Of a DNA stretch of 24,085 bases, positions 1-6,539 are shown in pieces (position 1 is the stretch's first letter; each line of letters begins with the position of its first letter). The stretch covers positions 1 through 24,085 of IMG/VR virus record IMGVR_UViG_3300023442_000027. One strand, written 5' to 3'. This DNA comes from a virus. The position numbers and the translations under genes were made by a program. The notes beneath the pieces were generated by a model. It saw nothing but the letters and a program-made list of their open reading frames with translations. It made no database searches and was not told where the DNA came from.

Positions 1-318
1 AAAAAAGGAAAGTTACTAGGAACGTTCTACATTTTACACTTCGTGCATATTTTAGGGTTTGAGTTTCTGAAAATTGGAGTAACTTCAGTTGGGGTTAGTA
101 CCAGGTACAAGTCAAAATACAAAGACTTCAAGTGGGTTGAGTTGTTAAGTTTAAAAATGACAAATTTACAAACCGCTGAGTTAGAACGAAACGTGTTGAA
201 TGAATTCTGTCCAGATTTCAAAATGCCGCAAGGTGTTGATTTTCAAGGACGCACTGAGTGTTACCAAACGAACAGATTGTCTGAAATAACAGAGTTCGTT
301 GAAAAAACACTTAATTAA
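1..318 (+). CDS. GIY-YIG (T5orf172/MUG113-like) nuclease, C-terminal part; gene runs off the window start
   Basis: The frame is open from base 1 and ends at TAA 316-318. The protein is the same C-terminal nuclease domain found in the three large zinc-ribbon nucleases of this window: GTFYIL, then FEFLKIGVTS (the GIY and YIG-type strands), an Arg in the STRYKSKY segment, a Glu in TAELERNVL and the terminal GRTECYQ motif. The internal ATG at 43 would cut away the first catalytic strand, so it is not the real start. The upstream part, expected to carry C-x2-H...C-x2-C repeats, lies outside the window. By analogy with related proteins it is a homing-type endonuclease. Only the identity of the domain is certain; activity is inferred. 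Confidence 0.8.
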   Translation, partial: KKGKLLGTFYILHFVHILGFEFLKIGVTSVGVSTRYKSKYKDFKWVELLSLKMTNLQTAELERNVLNEFCPDFKMPQGVDFQGRTECYQTNRLSEITEFVEKTLN

Positions 319-322
319 ACTG

Positions 323-351
323 TTCACTTTTGGTTTAAAAACGTGTACAGT
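323..351 (+). promoter_or_regulatory. Phage sigma70-like promoter (TTCACT-17-TACAGT)
   Basis: TTCACT at 323-328 and TACAGT at 346-351 are 17 bp apart, and the -35 is followed by TTT, as in at least six similar sites in this window. It lies between the stop of the upstream nuclease and the Shine-Dalgarno sequence of the next small gene. Confidence 0.5.
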
Positions 352-377
352 TCATATTATCAAAAAAGGAGACGATC

Positions 378-632
378 CTGGATCAGAACGTAACACAAAC
401 AACTCTTAAAGTTGACTTTTTAACCGAATTGTCAGCCTTGTCGAAAAGACACAACGTAACTTTAGAAATGGACGTGATTACTAGGGTGGAAGGAGGTTTG
501 GGATCTTTAACGTACGACATCGACCACGAAACTTGTAGTTCTTACTTGAACACGATCGTTAAAGATGTTGAATTTTCGACCAAATTGTCTTATGAAGAGA
601 TAGATAAACTCAGAGATTTTGAAACTGCGTGA
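378..632 (+). CDS. Small hypothetical protein, probable CTG start; frameshifted relative to its neighbour
   Basis: A strong Shine-Dalgarno AAAAAAGGAGA (about 362-372) is followed not by ATG but by ATC CTG (375-380), both in frame. The next usable starts, TTG 429 onwards, are far from the ribosome site. I therefore place the start at CTG 378 (84 residues; ATC 375 is the alternative). The product begins MDQNVTQTT and ends LRDFETA. No family is recognised. The reading frame ends at TGA 630-632, but a second frame just behind it (604-705) encodes a C-terminus matching the end of the next gene (791-1048). This gene may therefore be a paralogue that lost its natural end through a +1 shift. Confidence 0.55.
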   Translation: MDQNVTQTTLKVDFLTELSALSKRHNVTLEMDVITRVEGGLGSLTYDIDHETCSSYLNTIVKDVEFSTKLSYEEIDKLRDFETA

Positions 633-705
633 AAACAGCCGGTTAGGGTTGTGTGTCACTGTTGACACTTCAACCAAAGATGTTGAATTCATAATTCGTA
701 ATTGA
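604..705 (+). pseudogene. Out-of-frame C-terminal remnant of the 378-632 gene
   Basis: Frame 604-705 reads SEILKLRENSRLGL then VTVDTSTKDVEFIIRN and stops at TGA 703-705. The end of the 791-1048 protein reads LIEQLRMNDLFDL then VMVDTGTQEMEFIIDEI. The match covers the last ~30 residues and is also visible in the DNA. Between the shared CTCAGA and GTCA(T/C) landmarks there are 40 bases here and 24 in the intact gene. The net difference of 16 bases explains the loss of frame. I read this as a decayed paralogue end, not a separate gene. Programmed +1 frameshifting is possible but no slip signal is obvious. Confidence 0.55.
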
Positions 706-721
706 TGAAATTTGACTGTTT

Positions 722-781
722 TTAACTGTTTACTTTCTGATAAAAAATGTATATGATAAACGTTAATAAACACACTAGGAG
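722..781 (+). repeat. 60-bp promoter/leader module, copy 1
   Basis: Bases 722-781 and 1061-1121 are identical except for one extra A in the second copy. The repeat contains the -35, the -10, the start of the mRNA leader and the AGGAG ribosome site. It therefore duplicates the complete expression signal of two successive small genes. Confidence 0.9.
729..757 (+). promoter_or_regulatory. Phage sigma70-like promoter (TTTACT-17-TATGAT)
   Basis: TTTACT 729-734 and TATGAT 752-757 are separated by 17 bp. The site is placed 34 bp before the start codon at 791 and is duplicated almost exactly at 1068-1097. Confidence 0.65.
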
Positions 782-790
782 TCTAAAACA

Positions 791-1048
791 ATGAAAGTAA
801 TATTGATGACCAAACTTCAACTGAATAAAACTGAACAGCTCATAAACGCCTTGGATGAATTTCAAATTGAGTTTGTTACATCGGATAGTGAAATTACAGT
901 TCAAAAAGACCAAACAACCCATTCAGTTACAGATGCTGGTATGGTTAAAAATTTAATAGAACAACTCAGAATGAACGATTTATTCGACTTGAACGTCATG
1001 GTAGACACAGGAACTCAAGAAATGGAATTTATAATCGACGAGATTTGA
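791..1048 (+). CDS. Small acidic hypothetical protein (85 aa)
   Basis: ATG 791 follows AGGAG (777-781) at a good distance and the gene has its own promoter. The 85-residue product starts MKVILMTKLQLNK and ends VDTGTQEMEFIIDEI. It is rich in Glu, Asp and Gln, with no membrane segment and no Cys pair. I recognise no family. Its C-terminal 30 residues match the out-of-frame remnant at 604-705, and the promoter module before it is copied before the next gene. The two genes and their control regions therefore seem to have arisen by tandem duplication. A short early gene of this kind is typical of phage host-takeover or accessory regions, but that role is inference. Confidence 0.75.
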   Translation: MKVILMTKLQLNKTEQLINALDEFQIEFVTSDSEITVQKDQTTHSVTDAGMVKNLIEQLRMNDLFDLNVMVDTGTQEMEFIIDEI

Positions 1049-1060
1049 AGTAAACAGAAA

Positions 1061-1121
1061 TTAACTGTTTACTTTCTGATAAAAAAATGTATATGATAAA
1101 CGTTAATAAACACACTAGGAG
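1061..1121 (+). repeat. 61-bp promoter/leader module, copy 2
   Basis: Second copy of the 722-781 module, with one additional A in the A-run of the spacer. It ends in the AGGAG before the ATG at 1132. Confidence 0.9.
1068..1097 (+). promoter_or_regulatory. Phage sigma70-like promoter (TTTACT-18-TATGAT)
   Basis: TTTACT 1068-1073 and TATGAT 1092-1097 with an 18-bp spacer, one base longer than in copy 1. The length change could alter its strength relative to the first copy. Confidence 0.6.
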
Positions 1122-1131
1122 ACGTATAAAA

Positions 1132-1296
1132 ATGAGCTCAATCGATAATTTAGACGAAATTACAAAATCAACAATGTTGGTTGAAATCTTGATTGAAATT
1201 GAAGAACTGTGCGAGTTGCGCAAAGATGCTTCCAACGAGTTAGTTCTTGAAGAAATTGAAGAACTGTGTGACCGGGCTTTCAACATCATTCGCTAA
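1132..1296 (+). CDS. Small helical acidic protein (54 aa)
   Basis: I choose ATG 1132 because AGGAG (1117-1121) stands before it and because the in-frame ATG at 1087 lies inside the duplicated promoter. The 54-residue product contains two similar helical segments, IEIEELCELRKDAS and LEEIEELCDRAFNI, suggesting a helical hairpin or short coiled coil. Each segment has one Cys at the same position. No family is recognised. It shares promoter and leader with the preceding gene but not obvious protein similarity. Confidence 0.65.
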   Translation: MSSIDNLDEITKSTMLVEILIEIEELCELRKDASNELVLEEIEELCDRAFNIIR

Positions 1297-1319
1297 AAAA
1301 TTGGAATGGAAAACAGGAG

Positions 1320-1940
1320 ATGTACGAATTGCAAAACGAGCAAGAAACTAAACGAAAAGTCACAGCTCAAGAGTTAAGAGATATAGTCTTGTGTGGTTGC
1401 ACTCAAGAAGAAATGGACTCATTGGATTTGTCAGAAATTACCGACTGTTCTGGACTATTCCGAAATTGTTGGCATTTAAAAGAAGCCCCTGATTTAAACA
1501 TGCCTAATGTTACGTGTACATTTAGTATGTTTTACGGATGCGAGAATTTAACTTCAGTTGGTGATTTGAACTTACCAAAATGTACAAGTTCATACACTAT
1601 GTTTTACCGCTGCGAGAATTTAACTTCAGTTGGTAGTTTGAACTTGCCAAAATGTACAACTTCGAGTAGTATGTTTTACGGATGTAAGAATTTAACTTCA
1701 GTTGGTAGTTTGAACCTCCTGAATTGCACTGAGTTGTACTCTATGTTTTACGGATGTAAGAATTTAACTTCGATTGGTTTTTTAAACTTAACTAGCTGTA
1801 GTACTTTAAACAGTATGTTTGAGAATTGTACATCTTTAGAGTTTATAAAAACACTAATTTTACCACAAAAATTAAGCACATCTAGTCTGTTCAAAGATGC
1901 AAACCTGTTATCACATACACGTCCAGAGTTGTTCATTTGA
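1320..1940 (+). CDS. BspA-like leucine-rich repeat protein (DUF285-type)
   Basis: The 206-residue protein is built of 24-residue repeats of the pattern MFxxCxxLTSVGxLNLxxCTxxxx, with at least four clear copies between residues ~63 and 160 and divergent ones at both ends. This is the BspA/Mycoplasma-type leucine-rich repeat fold, usually involved in binding or adhesion. There is no signal peptide or membrane segment. The repeats are near-identical in DNA with a 72-bp period, so copy number may change by recombination. The start is uncertain: AGGAG (1315-1319) touches ATG 1320, whereas TTG 1329 has ideal spacing. Whether it is a virion decoration or an intracellular binder cannot be told from sequence. 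Confidence 0.8.
   Translation: MYELQNEQETKRKVTAQELRDIVLCGCTQEEMDSLDLSEITDCSGLFRNCWHLKEAPDLNMPNVTCTFSMFYGCENLTSVGDLNLPKCTSSYTMFYRCENLTSVGSLNLPKCTTSSSMFYGCKNLTSVGSLNLLNCTELYSMFYGCKNLTSIGFLNLTSCSTLNSMFENCTSLEFIKTLILPQKLSTSSLFKDANLLSHTRPELFI
1527..1815 (+). repeat. 72-bp tandem coding repeats
   Basis: Four successive units begin at each ATGTTTTACGG-type motif (about 1527, 1599, 1671 and 1743) and encode the 24-residue leucine-rich units. The first three are nearly identical in the segment reading AATTTAACTTCAGTTGGT, while the last has started to diverge. Confidence 0.8.
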
Positions 1941-1967
1941 AATGAAACCAGTAAACAATCAATATAA

Positions 1968-3344
1968 ATGAAACTCAAAACACGAACTGAATTCATCCAA
2001 GAAGCTCAGGGGGTTCACGGGTTAAAGTACGACTACTCGGAAGCTGTTTATTCAGGTGGTCGTGTTAAATTAACTATAATCTGTCCAGAACACGGGAGTT
2101 TTGAACAAACACCTACTGCACATTTAAACAGTCACGGTTGTTTGAAGTGTTACAGCTGTAGTAGAATTAAGAAAACACTAACTGAATTCGTCCAAGAAGC
2201 TCAGGGGGTTCACGGGTTAAAGTACGACTACTCGGAAGCTGTTTATAAAGGCGTCGATGTTAAACTGAATATAATTTGTACAGAACACGGTCCGTTCCAT
2301 CAAACTCCAGCCAGTCATGTAAAAAATAAATCTGGATGTCCTAGATGTTATGGTAATGCTAAGAAAACACTCCCTGAGTTCATCAAAGAAGCTCAGAGCG
2401 TTCACGGAACTAAATATGACTACTCAAAAGCTATTTACTCAGGTAATATGGGCAAACTAACTATAATCTGCCCAGAACACGGTCCGTTCCAGCAAACTCC
2501 AGCCAGTCATGTAAAAAACAAATCTGGATGTCCTAGATGTTACAAGAACAGACCCAAACAACACTTGAGTACCGATGAATTTGTCGAAAAGTTAAAGTGC
2601 ATTCACTCAAATATGTTAATTTATGACGACGTTGTGTACACAGGCGCTGATTGTTCTGTAAATATAACTTGTAAACAACACGGGAAGTTCAAAAGGACTG
2701 CTAAAAATCTAATACAAGGATTGGGGTGTAAACGGTGCGCTAAAGAACGTGTTTTAAGCAAAGTAACAAAAACAACCGAGGAGTTTTTAGCTGAATGTGA
2801 AGCGTTAAACACTGGGTATGATTATAGTTTAGCTAAGTACACACGGTGTCAAAATAAAGTTAAAATAATCTGCCCAACACACGGAGTTTTTGAACAAACA
2901 CCAAACCAACACTTGTCCAAACGTTCAAAATGTCCCAAATGCTTTGACGAAATTAGGTCTAATTGTTATATTGGAAGATACACTCTGAACGAAAAATTGG
3001 GTTCAAAAATTGGTATATTTTACGTAGTAGAGTTCAACTATGAAAAGTCAAACGATTTCAGAGCTTTTAGTTTTATAAAAGTCGGAATCACTTCCAAAAC
3101 CATCAAAGAGCGCTACTCACGTAGTAAACGTGGTGGCAAAAACGATGAAAAATTAAGTTACAAAGTCCACCTAGATTTGAAAATGAGCAACCTCTCAACG
3201 GCTTTGCTAGAAAGATCTTTTTTCAAAGAACACCCACCAGATTTTATATTCCCAGAAGGGTTCAAATTCGGCGGCAAAACGGAATGTTACAAAATCGAAA
3301 ATTTCAACTTCAACTGGTTGAAAGGCTTAGAGTTTTTAAAATAA
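1968..3344 (+). CDS. Zinc-ribbon repeat (DUF723-like) GIY-YIG nuclease, 5 repeats
   Basis: The protein has 458 residues. Residues ~6-335 are five repeats of ~61-65 residues with the pattern FxxxAxxVHGxKYDYS, then C-x2-HGxFxQTPxxH, then GCxxC. The C-x2-H and C-x2-C pairs predict one bound zinc per repeat. Repeats 4 and 5 are more divergent. Residues ~345-455 form a GIY-YIG domain: GIFYVVEF, FSFIKVGITS, ERYSRS, ALLERSFF and GGKTECYK. DUF723-type repeats occur in phage and bacterial homing-type nucleases and probably read DNA. The ATG at 1968 has no good Shine-Dalgarno sequence. The gene lies directly before the actin gene, a typical free-standing homing endonuclease position. Specific target and activity are inferred. 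Confidence 0.8.
   Translation: MKLKTRTEFIQEAQGVHGLKYDYSEAVYSGGRVKLTIICPEHGSFEQTPTAHLNSHGCLKCYSCSRIKKTLTEFVQEAQGVHGLKYDYSEAVYKGVDVKLNIICTEHGPFHQTPASHVKNKSGCPRCYGNAKKTLPEFIKEAQSVHGTKYDYSKAIYSGNMGKLTIICPEHGPFQQTPASHVKNKSGCPRCYKNRPKQHLSTDEFVEKLKCIHSNMLIYDDVVYTGADCSVNITCKQHGKFKRTAKNLIQGLGCKRCAKERVLSKVTKTTEEFLAECEALNTGYDYSLAKYTRCQNKVKIICPTHGVFEQTPNQHLSKRSKCPKCFDEIRSNCYIGRYTLNEKLGSKIGIFYVVEFNYEKSNDFRAFSFIKVGITSKTIKERYSRSKRGGKNDEKLSYKVHLDLKMSNLSTALLERSFFKEHPPDFIFPEGFKFGGKTECYKIENFNFNWLKGLEFLK
1986..2246 (+). repeat. Near-identical 66-bp repeats at 1986-2051 and 2181-2246
   Basis: The two segments are 195 bp apart and differ at a single base. They encode the first half of zinc-ribbon repeats 1 and 2. 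The following 2290-2348 and 2485-2543 segments (second half of repeats 2 and 3) are also near-identical, showing recent internal duplication or gene conversion. Confidence 0.85.
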
Positions 3345-3356
3345 GGAGATAAAAAT

Positions 3357-4319
3357 ATGAAACCAATTTTAGGTATTGATGTCGGTTACGCCCACGTCAA
3401 GTGTACCCTGATGGAAAAAGACGGAAGCATTTTACAACAGTTTAAATTCCCAAGTGTTATTGGGATTACTAAGAAAAATGAACACATTCAAGATAAACGA
3501 ATTTATGATTTTAAAGAAAATTCATACAACGTTGGAGAAAACGCTCTTCACTTGCCAAGCGAACAGATTGTTGACATTACTTCGTATACTAACCTAGAAT
3601 ACTTTTCGCCTTTGTTCCTCCGGCATGCTTTGCAAATTATGGACTTAACTGAAGATGAAACACCGGAAACCGTGGTTACTGGTTTAAGCGTAGCACAACT
3701 GGAAAACTCAGGGTATTTCAAATCAGTCCTTGAAAATATCGAAGTTCAAGGGGTTAAACAATCTTTCAACGTTTTCGTGTTACCTCAAGGTTCTGGATCT
3801 AAAATCACCTTAGACACTTATGGGAATGATTTCCCAAACAAACAAATCAACTTCACCGGTGACCAAACTTACGTAGGTATTGATGTGGGTGGAAATACTC
3901 TTGATATGTTCCTAGTCACAGATGGACGGACTAGTCCCTCGCTGTTCGAAGGTATTGAAAACCAAGGTGTTGTTAAAATTTGTGCTGAAATCGCCAAAGA
4001 AGTAAAATCATCCCACAACCGTGGAATTTCAATCCAAGAAGCTAGGGAAGTTTTAGACACTAACTTTTACTCGTTGAGAGGAGTTAAGCACGATTTCACC
4101 GAGTTTAACAAAACAGCTAAGAAGGTGTATTTGAAAAATCTATTGGAGCTAGTTGAGACCAAATATGGGAAAATTTTAGACAAGTGTGATTTTATCTCTT
4201 TGAGTGGTGGTGGTGCTGGAATTTTCAACGGTTCTGACGACGGGTTTATAAAAGTTCCTAAGAATAAACCAGAGTACTATAACAGCATTGGGTTTGCGAT
4301 CTGGGGAACTAAACGTTAA
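3357..4319 (+). CDS. ParM/Alp-like actin-family ATPase
   Basis: The 320-residue protein has the actin-fold nucleotide signatures in order: phosphate-1 loop GIDVGYAHVK near the N-terminus, phosphate-2 loop VGIDVGGNTLDM in the middle (from about residue 172), and the adenosine-binding LSGGGAGIF near residue 285. Size and order fit the plasmid-segregation ParM/StbA and Alp group rather than MreB or FtsA. Such proteins form dynamic filaments that move DNA. The start follows AAGGAGA with good spacing. No ParR-like adaptor is evident, but three 11-bp repeats lie directly after the stop codon. In a lytic phage it may position or segregate phage DNA; an ATPase of another role is possible. Confidence 0.8.
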   Translation: MKPILGIDVGYAHVKCTLMEKDGSILQQFKFPSVIGITKKNEHIQDKRIYDFKENSYNVGENALHLPSEQIVDITSYTNLEYFSPLFLRHALQIMDLTEDETPETVVTGLSVAQLENSGYFKSVLENIEVQGVKQSFNVFVLPQGSGSKITLDTYGNDFPNKQINFTGDQTYVGIDVGGNTLDMFLVTDGRTSPSLFEGIENQGVVKICAEIAKEVKSSHNRGISIQEAREVLDTNFYSLRGVKHDFTEFNKTAKKVYLKNLLELVETKYGKILDKCDFISLSGGGAGIFNGSDDGFIKVPKNKPEYYNSIGFAIWGTKR

Positions 4320-4326
4320 TACTAAT

Positions 4327-4359
4327 TTAATCAAACCTTAATCAAACGTTAATCAAAAT
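4327..4359 (+). repeat. Three 11-bp direct repeats after the actin gene
   Basis: Three head-to-tail copies of TTAATCAAAC(C/G) at 4327-4337, 4338-4348 and 4349-4359, the last with AT at its end. Spacing is one helical turn. They begin eight bases after the actin stop codon and run into the terminator stem. Confidence 0.8.
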
Positions 4360-4398
4360 AGCCAACTTATGCATTTAATGTGTTTGTTGGCTATTTTT
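4357..4398 (+). terminator. Rho-independent terminator after the actin gene
   Basis: AATAGCCAAC (4357-4366) pairs perfectly with GTTGGCTATT (4386-4395). The loop is 19 bases and the T run is TTTTT at 4394-4398. Confidence 0.85.
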
Positions 4399-4419
4399 AT
4401 GTTATGATGCTATGATATT

Positions 4420-5019
4420 ATGATATTCATTAAGTTTAAAGAGCTTGCGGATGAAAAGTTTAACTGTAAATATAGTTATGTAGAATCTTCTTTTGAAGGA
4501 CGGTTCGTTGATATAATATGCAAAGAGCATGGACGTTTTAGGAAAGACATACACTCTCATTTATCAGGTGTTGGGTGTAAAAAATGCAATTCTTTCAAAG
4601 TTAAAATAATTGAAAACGCGAAGTTGTTCGTGGATAAAAACGCTGGATACAAATTCATTGGATTGGAAACGGTTAAACGAAAAACTTACATGAAATTTGA
4701 GTGTCCCAAAGGACACAGTTTGAAATTTATGCGTGGTTGTGAAAAAACTTGCTTTAAGTGTTCAAGATTAGCTGAGAGAAAAAAGAAACTACAAATTTTA
4801 GCAGATGAGAACGACACCAAAGTGAGTATCGGTGATTGCTCAATAACTACAATTTGTCCAACACACGGCGAAAATACAGTGTCTTTTAATTCGTTCAAAC
4901 GCAGTAAAAAATGCAAAAATATTTTTTCGACGAACGACGTGGTTGGAGCGTTGTATAAGCCAGTCCGAGCATGTCCAAGTGAAATATCAAACAACGACTT
5001 GGGTGTAGTATATGTATAA
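4420..5019 (+). CDS. Zinc-ribbon (DUF723-like) protein without nuclease domain; probable truncated homing nuclease
   Basis: The protein has 199 residues. The first ~55 form a zinc-ribbon repeat related to those of the big nucleases: YSYVESSF, CKEHGRF, HSHLSGVGCKKC. More divergent Cys/His motifs follow (CPKGH, CFKC, CPTHGE). The last residues, NNDLGVVYV, correspond to the start of the GIY-YIG domain of the relatives (for example ESLGQSVGLFYVL), and then the frame stops at TAA 5017-5019. The nuclease domain is thus missing from its first strand onward. The gene begins just after a terminator among clustered ATGs, with no clear Shine-Dalgarno sequence. It may be a remnant or a free DNA-binding repressor; the first seems more likely. 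Confidence 0.6.
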   Translation: MIFIKFKELADEKFNCKYSYVESSFEGRFVDIICKEHGRFRKDIHSHLSGVGCKKCNSFKVKIIENAKLFVDKNAGYKFIGLETVKRKTYMKFECPKGHSLKFMRGCEKTCFKCSRLAERKKKLQILADENDTKVSIGDCSITTICPTHGENTVSFNSFKRSKKCKNIFSTNDVVGALYKPVRACPSEISNNDLGVVYV

Positions 5020-5110
5020 TTTGAAAAACGCACAAAACGCAAGAAACGCAAGAAAAGTACACGTTGTTACTAAAACAAAATATGACAAACACGTTGATGA
5101 TTTTGTTTAA
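5012..5110 (+). CDS. Very short basic open frame, first part of a stop-interrupted gene
   Basis: ATG 5012 overlaps the end of the zinc-ribbon gene by 8 bases. The 32-residue product starts MYNLKNAQNARNARK and ends DDFV before TAA 5108-5110. The same frame continues open to 5328 without another stop, and codon use past the stop is coding-like. I therefore read 5012-5326 as one gene broken by a nonsense codon, or two coupled genes. The function is unknown. Confidence 0.35.
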   Translation: MYNLKNAQNARNARKVHVVTKTKYDKHVDDFV

Positions 5111-5119
5111 ATTAACGGT

Positions 5120-5326
5120 TTGTTAATACCGTTCGGTGTTAATTTTTACGAAGTTCACAAATCGCCGAAGGACAAGGAGCTGTTCACTGACAAAGTAGAT
5201 GCGTTGTTTTCGAGATTGTTGTTCAGTATAAAATCTGGAGTGCCTTTGTCTAACTACGTAACGTCTAAATATTATAAAATTTACCTAGAACAGTTACAAA
5301 AAGACTACCCAGAATTGTTGGTATAA
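5120..5326 (+). CDS. Small hypothetical protein (second part of a stop-interrupted frame)
   Basis: The frame encodes LLIPFGVNFYEVHKSP, continuing to QLQKDYPELLV, 68 residues from TTG 5120. There is no Shine-Dalgarno sequence before the TTG or before ATT 5111, which follows the previous stop directly. In-frame continuity with 5012-5110 (nine bases between stop and TTG) suggests a single ~104-residue ancestral protein. The sequence is helical and lysine-rich. No family is recognised. Confidence 0.45.
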   Translation: MLIPFGVNFYEVHKSPKDKELFTDKVDALFSRLLFSIKSGVPLSNYVTSKYYKIYLEQLQKDYPELLV

Positions 5327-5346
5327 CGTTGGCTGCAAATTAACTG

Positions 5347-5375
5347 TTTACTTTTAGCTTCGTTTGGTGTACAAT
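5347..5375 (+). promoter_or_regulatory. Phage sigma70-like promoter of the clamp gene (TTTACT-17-TACAAT)
   Basis: TTTACT 5347-5352, 17-bp spacer, TACAAT 5370-5375. It is followed by a leader of ~80 bases that starts with a hairpin and ends with AAAAAGGAG before the clamp ATG. Confidence 0.65.
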
Positions 5376-5378
5376 TCA

Positions 5379-5393
5379 CGTTCTGAAAGAACG
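5379..5393 (+). promoter_or_regulatory. 5'-end RNA hairpin of the clamp transcript
   Basis: CGTTCT (5379-5384) and AGAACG (5388-5393) form a perfect 6-bp stem with a GAA loop, only a few bases after the -10. A hairpin at the extreme 5' end is a usual way to protect phage mRNA; that role is inferred. Confidence 0.45.
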
Positions 5394-5460
5394 CTCGTTA
5401 CTGAGATACAATGAACTGCTTTTTTAGTAGAATCATTCGAGTAAAAAGGAGTATTTATAA

Positions 5461-6165
5461 ATGTTAAACAAACAAACTGTTGAAGTTTTACAACAAGTGA
5501 ACAAGATGACTAATTCGGTGATTTTGAAGTTTCCAGAGACTGTGGCAGTTTCAGAAGCTCAAGATATGATGATTATGTTCAACGTCGAAGAGTTGGACGG
5601 AGACTCTTTTGAAGATATTGGGTTGAAGAATTCGTTGGGTGAATTTTTGAATTTAGTTAAGTTGTTCGGGGATGAACGTGTTGTTGATGTTAGTAACGGC
5701 GTTATTAACATCTCCGAAGAAGACACATCTTCAGTTTTCATAACTGACAACATTCAACTTATGAACGCTGAGGAAGTGAAAGTCAGTCACTTTACAAAGA
5801 CTGAGTCTGTTCCGTCAGTAGCTGAGTTTACGTTAACAACGCAAGATATTAAAAAGATCAAATCAAGCTCTGGTGTTTTTAAAGATTTAACAGAGGTTAT
5901 TTTTTCAAGTGTCGATGGTGGCGTTTCTGTTTCTCTAGGTGCTACTAACCGGTTCAACGCCAAGAGTAACAAATTCAGCATTAAGAAATCTTCAAATTGT
6001 ACTAAGCAATTTGAAATTAAAATCCCAGTTGATAATTTTAAAATGTTACCAGAAGCTGACTACACCATGTTCGTTAAATATAACTCAGCTCGCGACACTT
6101 ATCGTATTTTGCTAACTAGCGACTCGTTAGAATCCTTTAAGATTTTAATGACTGTTAAAACTTGA
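5461..6165 (+). CDS. 45: DNA polymerase sliding clamp, gp45-like
   Basis: The 234-residue product is close to the 228 residues of T4 gp45. The N-terminus MLNKQTVEVLQQVNKMTNSV matches the first helix and strand of gp45 (T4: KDTTALLKNFATINSGI). The C-terminal half has the matching strand pattern, including FKMLPEADYTMFVKY where T4 has MKMQPGNYKLLLW. gp45 is a trimeric ring that tethers the replicative polymerase to DNA and, in T4, activates late transcription through gp33/gp55. The gene has its own promoter and a strong AAAAAGGAG site. The clamp loader genes 44/62, next to 45 in T4, are absent here. Assignment is from remembered family sequence and size. Confidence 0.8.
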   Translation: MLNKQTVEVLQQVNKMTNSVILKFPETVAVSEAQDMMIMFNVEELDGDSFEDIGLKNSLGEFLNLVKLFGDERVVDVSNGVINISEEDTSSVFITDNIQLMNAEEVKVSHFTKTESVPSVAEFTLTTQDIKKIKSSSGVFKDLTEVIFSSVDGGVSVSLGATNRFNAKSNKFSIKKSSNCTKQFEIKIPVDNFKMLPEADYTMFVKYNSARDTYRILLTSDSLESFKILMTVKT

Positions 6166-6185
6166 ATGAAACTGTGAGTAATGAT

Positions 6186-6518
6186 ATGAGTGAAACTGTG
6201 AGTGTTGATTGTTTGTCGAAGTCTTCTATTAACTGTTTGTACATTCCTAAATTAAGCATCATGGATTTGTACAAAATTGGGTTGAAAGTAAAAACTGATG
6301 AAATTACATTCTTAATTTGTGATGAACTTTCAAGACCTGATGTTGTTAAGTTTTACGGTCGTAGATACGAAGCTGGGATGTACATTTCTGTTTATTTAAC
6401 AAATGGTATTAAATTACAAGATATTAAAAACACGCTTGAATCTCACTTCAACACAGAATCTCGGTTCAACGCAAAATCGAATAAATTAGCAAATTTGGAT
6501 TTTTGGCACGCACCTTGA
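6186..6518 (+). CDS. Hypothetical protein downstream of the clamp
   Basis: The frame is open from TTG 6162, which overlaps the clamp stop codon. The first in-frame ATG is 6186 (110 residues), and no clear Shine-Dalgarno sequence decides between them. The N-terminal region contains a DNA direct repeat (TGAAACTGTGAGT twice, 6168-6199). The product is MSETVSVDCLSKS to ANLDFWHAP. In T4 the RNA polymerase-binding protein RpbA follows the clamp, but I see no convincing similarity. The segment RFNAKSNKL near its end is nearly identical to RFNAKSNKF inside the clamp. That may be a shared peptide from duplication, or chance. Confidence 0.6.
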   Translation: MSETVSVDCLSKSSINCLYIPKLSIMDLYKIGLKVKTDEITFLICDELSRPDVVKFYGRRYEAGMYISVYLTNGIKLQDIKNTLESHFNTESRFNAKSNKLANLDFWHAP

Positions 6519-6539
6519 CTAAAACGGAGACTTGGCAAA

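Noticed and set aside
604-632. Programmed +1 frameshift site
   Set aside because: No slow codon or slip sequence is apparent, and a net 16-base difference from the intact copy explains the shift as a mutation.
4686-5051. 121-residue frame on the minus strand
   Set aside because: It is antisense to the zinc-ribbon gene and lacks motifs or start signals. All other minus-strand frames are likewise shadows of + strand genes.
5451-5463. TATAAATG as a late promoter of the clamp
   Set aside because: It overlaps the start codon and a good promoter lies at 5347-5375; it is probably just the AT-rich spacer after the ribosome site.
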